Positions 43,456-49,932 of a stretch of DNA of 64,000 nt are shown here, one piece after another (the stretch's first letter is position 1; each line of letters begins with the position of its first letter). Under the pieces are notes generated by a model, which saw only the letters and a list, made by a program, of their open reading frames with translations, was not told the DNA's origin and searched no databases. The stretch comes from Bog-473 sp963804055 (GTDB lineage Bacteria > Actinomycetota > Acidimicrobiia > Acidimicrobiales > RAAP-2): NCBI GenBank assembly GCA_963804055.1, contig CAWDOU010000005.1:682001-746000 (forward strand). The letters run 5' to 3'. The translations under genes were made by a program, and so were the position numbers.

Positions 43456-44318
43456 GTGGGGCGCGGCGGGGGCCAGCCGGGCACGAGCGAGAGCTCCCTG
43501 CACAGCTTGCGTGACGACACCATCTGACCGGCGTACTGCAGGGCGTCGGGATCGTCACCGAGCCAGGCGGCCACTTCGCCCGCCACCTCGGGCGGAGCAG
43601 GCACGTGCCCGGCTCCCACGAGCACCTCGTCCATGCCCGAGGCCCGCATGGACTCGGTCAGGGTGAGCCCGGGTGCGATGGAGAAGGCCGCGATCCCCCG
43701 GGCGGCGAACTCCACGTGGCACATGTCGGTCACGCGGTGGAAGGCCGCCTTGGCCGCCGCGTAGGCCACGCCCCATCCGCCGGCGCCGGCGGGGGCCGGC
43801 GGCGTCGTGAACGCGGCCTCCGACAGCATGTTGACCAGCCGCCCCTCGCCCCTCTCGAGCATGCCGGGGAGCAGCAACTGTGTCAGCAGGAGAGGGTGGA
43901 GGTAGTCGCCCACCAGGCAGCGCTCGGCCAGTTCCAGGGGCAGGTCCAGGATGCGGTCCATGGTGCCGGGCCCCTGGTAGATGGCGTTGTTGACCAGGAC
44001 GTCGACGCGGCCCATGTCCGCCAGCGCCACGGCCGCCACGTTCTCGACCGACGAGCGGTCCATCAGGTCCATCGGCACGGCCAGGGCGGTCCGCCCGAGG
44101 GCCACGATCTCGGCCGCCGTGGTGTCGAGGCTCCCGGCGATGGGCAGCGGGTCGTCGCGTACCAGGGTGCTCGAGGCGTGTGCGCGTCCGTCGCCCTCGT
44201 GCACGGTGCGGGCGGTGATCACCACGTCGTAGCCGCGCCGGGCCAACGCGACGGCGGCGCAGCGGCCGATTCCCCGGCTGGCGCCGGTCACCAGGGCGAC
44301 CCGTCGTGCGTCAGGCAT
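43452..44318 (-). CDS. SDR family NAD(P)-dependent oxidoreductase
   Basis: 288 residues with cofactor motif TGASRGIG (10-17), NNA in VLVNNAIYQGP, catalytic serine in NMLSEAAF and YAAAKAAF as the Tyr-x3-Lys pair. A segment after the first beta-alpha unit (HEGDGRAHASSTLVRDDP) is longer than in simple SDRs and resembles proteins that act on larger lipid-like substrates. The substrate cannot be named. The second SDR gene upstream on the same strand ends 7 bases before its ATG, so the two are probably co-transcribed. Confidence 0.85.
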   Translation of the reverse strand: MPDARRVALVTGASRGIGRCAAVALARRGYDVVITARTVHEGDGRAHASSTLVRDDPLPIAGSLDTTAAEIVALGRTALAVPMDLMDRSSVENVAAVALADMGRVDVLVNNAIYQGPGTMDRILDLPLELAERCLVGDYLHPLLLTQLLLPGMLERGEGRLVNMLSEAAFTTPPAPAGAGGWGVAYAAAKAAFHRVTDMCHVEFAARGIAAFSIAPGLTLTESMRASGMDEVLVGAGHVPAPPEVAGEVAAWLGDDPDALQYAGQMVSSRKLCRELSLVPGWPPPRPT

Positions 44319-44325
44319 CGGCCAT

Positions 44326-45105
44326 CTACATCATCCCGGCGATCTGGTGGCCGCCGTCGACGTGGAGCACCTGCCCGTTGACGTAGGCCGCGTCGTCGCT
44401 GCAGAGGAACACGACGACGCGGGCGATGTCGTCGGGCGTGCCGAGGCGCCGGGTCGGGTTGGCCTCGGCCAGCCGCACCTGGACGTCCTCGGGGACCTGT
44501 GTCTTCGCCGTCTCCGTCAGGATGAACCCCGGGGCGATGGCGTTGGCGCGGATGCCGTCGCGGCCGTAGCGGACCGCGAGGTGGCGCGTCAGTTGATTGA
44601 GCGCGGCCTTGGACACGCCGTAGGCCACCCGGGTCGACTCGCCGATGGTGCTCGTCCCCGACGAGATGGTGACGATGGACCCGCCACCGCCCGCCACCAT
44701 GACGGGAACGGCGTGGCGTGCCAGCAGCAGGGCACCGCGTGTCGTGATCTCGAGAGCCCGTTCCCAGACGCCGAGGTCGACTCCGACTGCGTCGGTGTCG
44801 AGCCGCGGGTGGCTCCAGGCGGCGTTGTGGTCGACGGCGTCGAGCGTCCCGTACTCGGCGACGGCGCGCGCGACGCACGCAGCCACCGAATCCTCGCGGC
44901 GGACGTCGCAGGCGAGCCCGACTGCCCGCCCTCCGGCGCCCTCGACCTCCTCGGCCACCGAGGCCGCGCCGTCGGCGGACACGTCGCCGATCACGACGGC
45001 GGCGCCGGCACCGGCGAGGCGCAGCGCGGTGGCCCGACCGATGTCCGAGGCACCCCCACTGACCAGGACGACCTTGCCCTCGAGCTGTCCCCCCGGTGAC
45101 GCCAT
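44326..45105 (-). CDS. SDR family NAD(P)-dependent oxidoreductase
   Basis: 259-residue classical SDR. The cofactor loop is SGGASDIGRA, the usual NNAG motif is changed to HNAA (DAVDHNAAWSH), and catalytic residues lie in SSGTS and YGVSK. The end has the family pattern DIARVVVFLCSDDAAYVNGQ then HVDGG. Likely substrates are acyl or keto alcohols; not determinable. ATG at 45105 is chosen because TACGAT stands 7 bases ahead of it, as in other leaderless starts here. An ATG 9 bases upstream is inside that box. Confidence 0.85.
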   Translation of the reverse strand: MASPGGQLEGKVVLVSGGASDIGRATALRLAGAGAAVVIGDVSADGAASVAEEVEGAGGRAVGLACDVRREDSVAACVARAVAEYGTLDAVDHNAAWSHPRLDTDAVGVDLGVWERALEITTRGALLLARHAVPVMVAGGGGSIVTISSGTSTIGESTRVAYGVSKAALNQLTRHLAVRYGRDGIRANAIAPGFILTETAKTQVPEDVQVRLAEANPTRRLGTPDDIARVVVFLCSDDAAYVNGQVLHVDGGHQIAGMM

Positions 45106-45118
45106 GGGAGTCATCGTA
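45106..45118 (-). promoter_or_regulatory. putative -10 box for leaderless SDR mRNA
   Basis: TACGAT on the minus strand (45118-45113) is followed by 7 bases and ATG at 45105. The box overlaps an alternative upstream ATG, which argues for the downstream start. Confidence 0.45.
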
Positions 45119-45202
45119 GGAGGGCGGAACCGGGACCACCATCCGGTGCCGGCGCGCCGGCGGAATTGGGCCGAGAGGTGCCCGACATGGGAGCATTTTG
45201 CC

Positions 45203-45865
45203 GTGCGGGTGCATCGCAGCTTCGCCTTCGTGGACGTCTCGGGCTTCACCGCCTTGACGGAGATGGAGGGGGACGAGCGGGCGGTCGACGTGCTGACCGC
45301 ATTCCGCTCCCTCCTGCGTGACATCTGTGCGCGCCGGGGCGTGCGTATCGCCAAGTGGCTCGGTGACGGCGTCATGCTGGTGTGCGTCGACACCCGGCCG
45401 CTCCTCGAGGCCATTTTGGAAGTGCACTACGTCGTCGGCGAGGTGGGTGCGGTCGAGACCGTCTCCATCCGCTCGGGAGTCACCTGCGGCGACGTGATCC
45501 TCATGGAAGGCGACGACTACATCGGCCACTGCGTCAACGTGGCGGCGCGCCTCTGCGATCTGGCGTCGTCCGGAGAGGCGTTGGCGGCCCCCGCGGTCAT
45601 GGATCACCTCCCGAGCTGGGGGCACGTCGTGTCCGAGACCCACGTCGCCCTGCGCGGGGTCGAGAAGCCGGTGCCAGCGTCGAGCATCTGCATGGCGGGC
45701 AGCGGCGACCCCGACGGCTCGCGCGACCCCATCTGCGGCCTCCCGTTGACCGAGGACACCGCCCAGGAGATCGCGCACGACGTGCGCGGCCGCGTGGTGC
45801 TCTTCTGCTCGCCGGGCTGCGTCGACACCTGGCGCCGCCGGCCGGCGCGCTCGCTCTCCCACTGA
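45203..45865 (+). CDS. class III adenylate/guanylate cyclase fused to a YHS-type metal-binding domain
   Basis: 220 residues. The cyclase catalytic domain (~5-165) has metal-binding D11 in FVDVSGFT and D55 in KWLGDGV, the adenine-selecting K51 and Asp in DDYIGHCVNVAARL, and transition-state Asn and Arg in the same motif. It therefore looks like an active adenylate cyclase. The C-terminal ~45 residues (DPICGLPLTEDTA to FCSPGC) match a YHS/TRASH-like small cysteine domain thought to bind metal, so cyclase activity might respond to metal or redox state (inference). No sensor membrane domain is present; it is a soluble protein. Confidence 0.8.
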   Translation: MRVHRSFAFVDVSGFTALTEMEGDERAVDVLTAFRSLLRDICARRGVRIAKWLGDGVMLVCVDTRPLLEAILEVHYVVGEVGAVETVSIRSGVTCGDVILMEGDDYIGHCVNVAARLCDLASSGEALAAPAVMDHLPSWGHVVSETHVALRGVEKPVPASSICMAGSGDPDGSRDPICGLPLTEDTAQEIAHDVRGRVVLFCSPGCVDTWRRRPARSLSH

Positions 45866-45957
45866 GGCGGCCCGTCGGCTGCCCAGGGCCCGGCGTGCGG
45901 GCCGCCGGAGGCCCGCCTGAGCCCCCGCTGGGGCCGTCCAATCCCCGCAACTTCGCC

Positions 45958-45984
45958 TCAACATTCGTTGGGCTGGAGCCGATA
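45958..45984 (+). promoter_or_regulatory. putative sigma-28/WhiG-type promoter of diguanylate cyclase gene
   Basis: CTCAA (TCAA at 45958-45961) and GCCGATA (45978-45984) are separated by 16 bases, close to the actinobacterial WhiG/FliA pattern TAAA-N15/16-GCCGATAA. It lies 37 bases before the ATG, and a ribosome-binding site (GAGGGA) follows. No housekeeping promoter is obvious. Confidence 0.55.
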
Positions 45985-46021
45985 CAGGGAGGGACGGACA
46001 AGGGGAACCGAGGGACACGTC

Positions 46022-47149
46022 ATGCGGCAACTTCCAGCACTCGACACGTCGTCCGGCGTGACCAAGTTCTGGCGCAGCTACGTCTACGTCGGGGTGCTGA
46101 CGTACAGCCTGGGCGCCTTCGCCGTCCTGGTCTATTCGCTGACCACCGTCGGCCCGCACCGGGAGGCGTTGGTGATCCTGAGCGGGCTCAGCCTCGTCGC
46201 CTCCGTCGTCGGGTTCCGCCTGCTGGGCCTGCGTCTCGTCGAGACGCAGTGGTCCAAGGCGTTCTTCTGCTCCTGGGCCGCCTGCACGTTCGTCTTCGTC
46301 GCCGTGGGTGCGGTCCTCGACGGCGGCGTGCGCAGCCCCATCTCGTACTTCCTCCTCCTGCCGATGCTCTTCGCCGGCTTGGCGTACTCGGCGGGCACGG
46401 TGTGCTTCCTCGCCGGCTTCGGTGTTCTGACGACGCTCGTCGTCGGCTTGCTGACCCCCGATCGCAGCTGGTCCAACGTGGCGTTCCTGGCGATCGGCAT
46501 GGTCATCGCCGGTGTCATCACGGCAGCGGCGGCCGCCAACCGGGACCGTCTCATGCGCCAATTGATGGCCGCGGCCAGCTTGGACGCGCTCACCGGATGC
46601 CTCAGCCGGGGGGCGTTCCAGGAGCGTCTCGACCACGAGTCGATGCTGGCCGAGCGCCGCTACGCCACCTTCAGCCTCATTGTGGCGGACCTCGACAATC
46701 TCAAGTTGCTCAACGACGCCAACGGGCACCATTGCGGGGACAGGGCCCTGAAGCTCCTGGCCGGCGTCCTGCGCCAGGCCGCACGCGAGACCGACGTCGT
46801 CGGCCGGCTGGGCGGTGACGAGTTCGCGCTGCTGCTGCACGAGACGGACCAGGAGGACGCGATGGCCGCCGCCACCCGGCTGCGGTCCGCCCTGCATGAC
46901 GTCACGGGCTCCGACTGGGTGACGGCCAGCATCGGTGTCAGCACCTGGCAGGGCCCCAACGACGCCCCGGAGGCCTTGCTCCGGCGGGCGGACGAGGCGC
47001 TCTACATGGCCAAGCGGTCAGGCCGCGACTGCGCCGCGCAGTGGGAGCCGTCGACGGCGGAGACGACACCGGTGGGGCTGCAGTGGCTGCGGGAGCGCTC
47101 GCGCCACCTCGCGGCCCGGCTGGCCGCGCAGGCCGAAGTGGTCGGCTGA
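46022..47149 (+). CDS. membrane-bound diguanylate cyclase (GGDEF)
   Basis: 375 residues: about six membrane helices up to ~165 (VYVGVLTYSLGAFAVLVYSL and onward), then a GGDEF domain beginning SLDALTGCLSRGAFQERL. The active-site motif GGDEF (264-268) is intact, with the product-inhibition I-site RETD (255-258) exactly five residues upstream. It should make cyclic di-GMP from GTP and be feedback inhibited. No EAL domain is seen. The membrane part is an unnamed sensor. The ATG is preceded by GAGGGA and a WhiG-like promoter. Unlike the genes around it, it appears to be transcribed alone. Confidence 0.88.
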   Translation: MRQLPALDTSSGVTKFWRSYVYVGVLTYSLGAFAVLVYSLTTVGPHREALVILSGLSLVASVVGFRLLGLRLVETQWSKAFFCSWAACTFVFVAVGAVLDGGVRSPISYFLLLPMLFAGLAYSAGTVCFLAGFGVLTTLVVGLLTPDRSWSNVAFLAIGMVIAGVITAAAAANRDRLMRQLMAAASLDALTGCLSRGAFQERLDHESMLAERRYATFSLIVADLDNLKLLNDANGHHCGDRALKLLAGVLRQAARETDVVGRLGGDEFALLLHETDQEDAMAAATRLRSALHDVTGSDWVTASIGVSTWQGPNDAPEALLRRADEALYMAKRSGRDCAAQWEPSTAETTPVGLQWLRERSRHLAARLAAQAEVVG

Positions 47150-47152
47150 AAA

Positions 47153-47170
47153 GACGGGCGCTGCCCCGTC
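47153..47170 (+). terminator. short hairpin after diguanylate cyclase gene
   Basis: GACGGG (47153-47158) and CCCGTC (47165-47170) form a 6-base-pair stem with a 6-base loop, 3 bases after the stop and just ahead of the next promoter. There is no T-run; it is a weak candidate. Confidence 0.35.
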
Positions 47171-47174
47171 GCGG

Positions 47175-47204
47175 TTGACATGTGACCTATAGGTCACATA
47201 AAGT
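47175..47204 (+). promoter_or_regulatory. promoter with palindromic ArsR-type operator
   Basis: A consensus -35 TTGACA (47175-47180) and a -10 TAAAGT (47199-47204) flank the perfect palindrome TGTGACCTA/TAGGTCACA (47181-47198, extended by A and T to 20 bases). The -10 ends 6 bases before the GTG at 47211, so the mRNA is probably leaderless. An operator filling the spacer would block RNA polymerase when bound, which fits autoregulation by the ArsR-type protein encoded directly downstream. Confidence 0.7.
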
Positions 47205-47210
47205 GCAAGG

Positions 47211-47963
47211 GTGGACGAGGTGTTCAAGGCCCTGGCCGATCCCACCCGGCGCGAACTGCTCGACGAGCTGTTCCGGGAAGACGGGCAGACCCTGGGCATG
47301 CTGGAAGAACGGTTCTCGATGACCCGCTTCGGGGTCATGAAGCACCTCAAGGTGCTCGAAGAGGCGGGGCTGGTGGTGACGAGGCGGCGGGGCCGCCAGA
47401 AGCTCCACTTCCTCAATCCGGTCCCGATCCGTCTCGTCCACGACCGCTGGGTCAGCAAGTACGCGGAGCCCTGGGTGGCAGGGCTCAGCGAGATCAAGGA
47501 GAGACTGGAGAGCCAGATGGAAAAGGTGTACGAGATCTTCATCAAGACCACGCCCGAACGGCTGTGGGAGGCGATCATCGACCCCGAGATCAGGGCCAAG
47601 TACAACTTCGGCGCCGCGGTCTACTCGGAGTGGAAGGTGGGCGCGCCCATCAGCGTCGACGTCAAAGCACACGACGTCCATCTGGGCGAGGGCGAGGTGC
47701 TCGAGGTGGACCCTCCCCGCCGCCTGGTGCACACCATGGCCGCCCTGTGGGACGCCGACGTCACGGCCGAAGGGATCTCCCGGGTGACGTGGGAGATCGA
47801 GCCGGTGGGCGACTCGTGTCATCTGACGCTCACCCACGACCAGATGCGCGAGGGCGCGAACTCGCAGATCTACGGCGGCTGGCCGATGATCCTCTCTGGT
47901 CTCAAGACCTGGCTCGAGTCGGGTGAACTCCTCACGACGCCCGGCTCCATCCGGTACGCCTGA
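47211..47963 (+). CDS. ArsR-family regulator fused to SRPBCC/AHSA1 domain
   Basis: 250 residues. The first ~95 are a winged helix of ArsR type: FKALADPTRRELLDELF, then the recognition region MTRFGVMKHLKVLEEAGLV and wing RRRGRQKLHFL. No metal-binding cysteine pair is seen, so it probably does not sense metal ions. Residues ~105-245 are an AHSA1/SRPBCC ligand-binding cavity domain (YEIFIKTTPERLWEAIIDPE to MILSGLKTWLESGE). Such fusions probably sense a hydrophobic small molecule. The palindrome in the promoter is likely its own site. A broken VOC gene follows in the same direction. Confidence 0.85.
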   Translation: MDEVFKALADPTRRELLDELFREDGQTLGMLEERFSMTRFGVMKHLKVLEEAGLVVTRRRGRQKLHFLNPVPIRLVHDRWVSKYAEPWVAGLSEIKERLESQMEKVYEIFIKTTPERLWEAIIDPEIRAKYNFGAAVYSEWKVGAPISVDVKAHDVHLGEGEVLEVDPPRRLVHTMAALWDADVTAEGISRVTWEIEPVGDSCHLTLTHDQMREGANSQIYGGWPMILSGLKTWLESGELLTTPGSIRYA

Positions 47964-47996
47964 GCGACCATGCGACGACTGAGCGCCTCAGCACCG

Positions 47997-48030
47997 ACCG
48001 AACCGGTACCGGGGGACCCCATGGTTCGGT
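47997..48030. repeat. inverted repeat ahead of VOC remnant
   Basis: ACCGAACC (47997-48004) and GGTTCGGT (48023-48030) are perfect reverse complements; inside them GGGG and CCCC can pair as well. It lies 5 bases before the ATG at 48035. It could be a terminator for the ArsR-AHSA1 gene or an operator. Confidence 0.4.
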
Positions 48031-48034
48031 ACCG

Positions 48035-48232
48035 ATGCCTGTGATCACCGGCATCCACGTGGTGGGCATCCCGGCCGGCGACCAGGACAGGGCACTGACC
48101 TTCTACGGATCACTCGGCTTCGAGACCGGGGTCCGCCTCACCACCGACGACGTGTTGCGATGGCCCGGCGTGCCGCCGATGTTCGCCTTCCGTGATCAGG
48201 ACGGCAACGGGCTCCGGATCGTCGAGGCCTGA
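48035..48232 (+). pseudogene. internally deleted VOC (glyoxalase-fold) family gene
   Basis: Only 65 residues are encoded, although VOC domains of this type have about 115-140. The N-terminus ITGIHVVGIPAGDQDRALTF and the C-terminus RWPGVPPMFAFRDQDGNG are good family sequence. The central part (second strand block, substrate and metal residues) is missing: GSLGFE runs straight into TGVRLTTDDV and then into the last motif. The reading frame is kept across both joins. It overlaps the end of the convergent MFS gene by 37 bases. It is probably non-functional as an enzyme, although a folded mini-protein cannot be excluded. Confidence 0.65.
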
Positions 48233-49467
48233 CCCTCCCGCCGTGCGCGGGCTGGCGGCCGGAAACGGTCGTAGGCCGACATGGCCAGAGTGAGGAGGCC
48301 GAGGCCGGCACCCAGGACGCAGACGCCGGCCCAGCCGTGCGTGCCGTAGAGCGCGCCGGCGGCCAGGGAGCCGACGGCGCCTCCGATGAAGTAGCAGACC
48401 ATGTAGGCGCTGTTGATCCGGCTCCGCGCGTCCGGGCGCAGGGCGTAGATGACTGCCTGGTTGGTGATCTGCATGCCCTGGGTGCCCATGTCGAGCACCA
48501 CGATCCCGATGATGAGGGCGGCCAGTGACGTGCGGCCGGCCCACAGCAGGGCGAAGGAGCCGGCCAGGAGCACGCCGGCGACGACGGTGGTGAGGGTGTG
48601 CCGGTCCGAGTCCGCCAGCTTGCCGGCGAGGTTGGCCGCCAGGATCCCCCCGGCACCGACCAGACCGAAGAGCCCGATCACCGCGTTCGAGTAGTGGTAG
48701 GGCGTGCCGGAGAGAAGGAAGGCCAGCGTGGTCCACAAGACGCTGAAGGCGGCGAAGGCGCAGGCGCCGTGCCAGGCCCGTCGGCGCAGCACGGGCTCGG
48801 TCACCAGCAGGCGCAACGAGGAGCCGACCAGTGCGGGGTAGCTGCGGTGCGGGCGCGCGCCCTCCGATGGCAGGGCACGCCAGAGCACGACGGCGAAGAC
48901 CACCATGAGGGCGGCCGAGAGCCAGTAGATGGCCCGCCAGCCTGCGGCCTGGGCCACCAGCCCCGAGACGGTGCGGGCCAGGAGGATGCCCAGCAGCAGT
49001 CCGGTCATGATGCGGGCCACCACGCGCCCACGCCGCTCCTCGGGAGCCAGATCGGCGGCGAAGGGGATCATGACCTGCCCGGCCACCGACGCGCCGCCCA
49101 CGAGGATGGACGCCACGGCGAAGACCCACAGGTTGGGGGCGAGGGCGCAGCCGATCAGGGCCAGTGCGCTGAGGCCGAAGAGGCGGGTCACCAGTCCCCG
49201 GCGCGGGTGGAGGTCGCCCAGGGGGACGATCAGCAACAGGCCGGCGGCGTAGCCGATCTGGGTGGCCGTGATGATGGCCGAGGTCGGGCCCGGGCCGGAG
49301 TGGAACGTGCGCGCGACCTGATGGAGGACCGGCTGCGCGTAGTAGAGATTGGCGACCACGGCGCCGGTGGCCACGGCAATGAGGACGACGAGGCCTCGTG
49401 GGAGCCCGTGGGCCGGCGAGGCTCTGTGGGCCGGTGAGGCTCCGGTGCCGCTGTCCGTCGCTTCCAC
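48196..49467 (-). CDS. MFS transporter
   Basis: 423 residues with 12 predicted helices; the first follows a short Pro/Ala-rich leader (VVLIAVATGAVVANLYYAQPVL). YAQPVL and the loop GDLHPRRGLVTRLFG (motif A-like, between helices 2 and 3) are typical of the drug/arabinose-type exporters of the DHA family. The substrate is unknown. GTG at 49467 stands 6 bases after TAGCCT, so the mRNA may be leaderless. Confidence 0.85.
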   Translation of the reverse strand: MEATDSGTGASPAHRASPAHGLPRGLVVLIAVATGAVVANLYYAQPVLHQVARTFHSGPGPTSAIITATQIGYAAGLLLIVPLGDLHPRRGLVTRLFGLSALALIGCALAPNLWVFAVASILVGGASVAGQVMIPFAADLAPEERRGRVVARIMTGLLLGILLARTVSGLVAQAAGWRAIYWLSAALMVVFAVVLWRALPSEGARPHRSYPALVGSSLRLLVTEPVLRRRAWHGACAFAAFSVLWTTLAFLLSGTPYHYSNAVIGLFGLVGAGGILAANLAGKLADSDRHTLTTVVAGVLLAGSFALLWAGRTSLAALIIGIVVLDMGTQGMQITNQAVIYALRPDARSRINSAYMVCYFIGGAVGSLAAGALYGTHGWAGVCVLGAGLGLLTLAMSAYDRFRPPARARREGQASTIRSPLPS

Positions 49468-49479
49468 CGGGTCAGGCTA
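49468..49479 (-). promoter_or_regulatory. putative -10 box for leaderless MFS mRNA
   Basis: TAGCCT on the minus strand (49479-49474), then 6 bases, then GTG at 49467. No -35 is evident. Confidence 0.45.
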
Positions 49480-49497
49480 CCGGCGGCCGGGGGTGGG

Positions 49498-49932
49498 TCA
49501 GACGGTGCCGCCGCGCCGGCTCTCGGCGGTGACGCCGGTCAGCGCGGTGAGGATCAGCGGGACGCCGATGAAGAGGAGCCAGGTGCCGAAGACGAGCGCC
49601 AGCACCGTCATGAAGGCGCCCATGCCGAGCACGAAGGGCCAGATGGACGAGTTCGGGAACGAGTCGATCGTCCCGGCGCCGTCCGCCATCTCGGCGTCCT
49701 CGCGGTCAGACGGACGGTCGCCGGCGGCGTGGACCTTGCCCCAGTAGAAGTACTTGCGGCCGTGGAAGCGCTGGTGCCAGAAGAAGTAGTAGAGGCCGGG
49801 CAGGAAGCCGAGCAACGTGGCGCCGAGCAGCATGACACCGCCACCGTCGTCGTAGCCCCAGAACCAGTAGACGAGCCCGACGATGCCGAAGAAGACCCCG
49901 AGGAAGAGCAGGAAGAGCGATTCGATCCTCAT
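49498..49932 (-). CDS. ctaF: cytochrome c oxidase subunit IV (actinobacterial CtaF)
   Basis: 144 residues with four membrane helices in two pairs (SLFLLFLGVFFGIVGLVYWF; GGVMLLGATLLGFLPGLYYFFW; and two after ~100). The central loop has RPSDREDAEMADGAG and then DSFPNSSIWPFVLGMG, characteristic of the actinobacterial subunit IV. It stabilises the aa3 oxidase in the bcc-aa3 supercomplex. The ATG overlaps the ctaD stop by 4 bases (ATGA). Confidence 0.9.
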   Translation of the reverse strand: MRIESLFLLFLGVFFGIVGLVYWFWGYDDGGGVMLLGATLLGFLPGLYYFFWHQRFHGRKYFYWGKVHAAGDRPSDREDAEMADGAGTIDSFPNSSIWPFVLGMGAFMTVLALVFGTWLLFIGVPLILTALTGVTAESRRGGTV

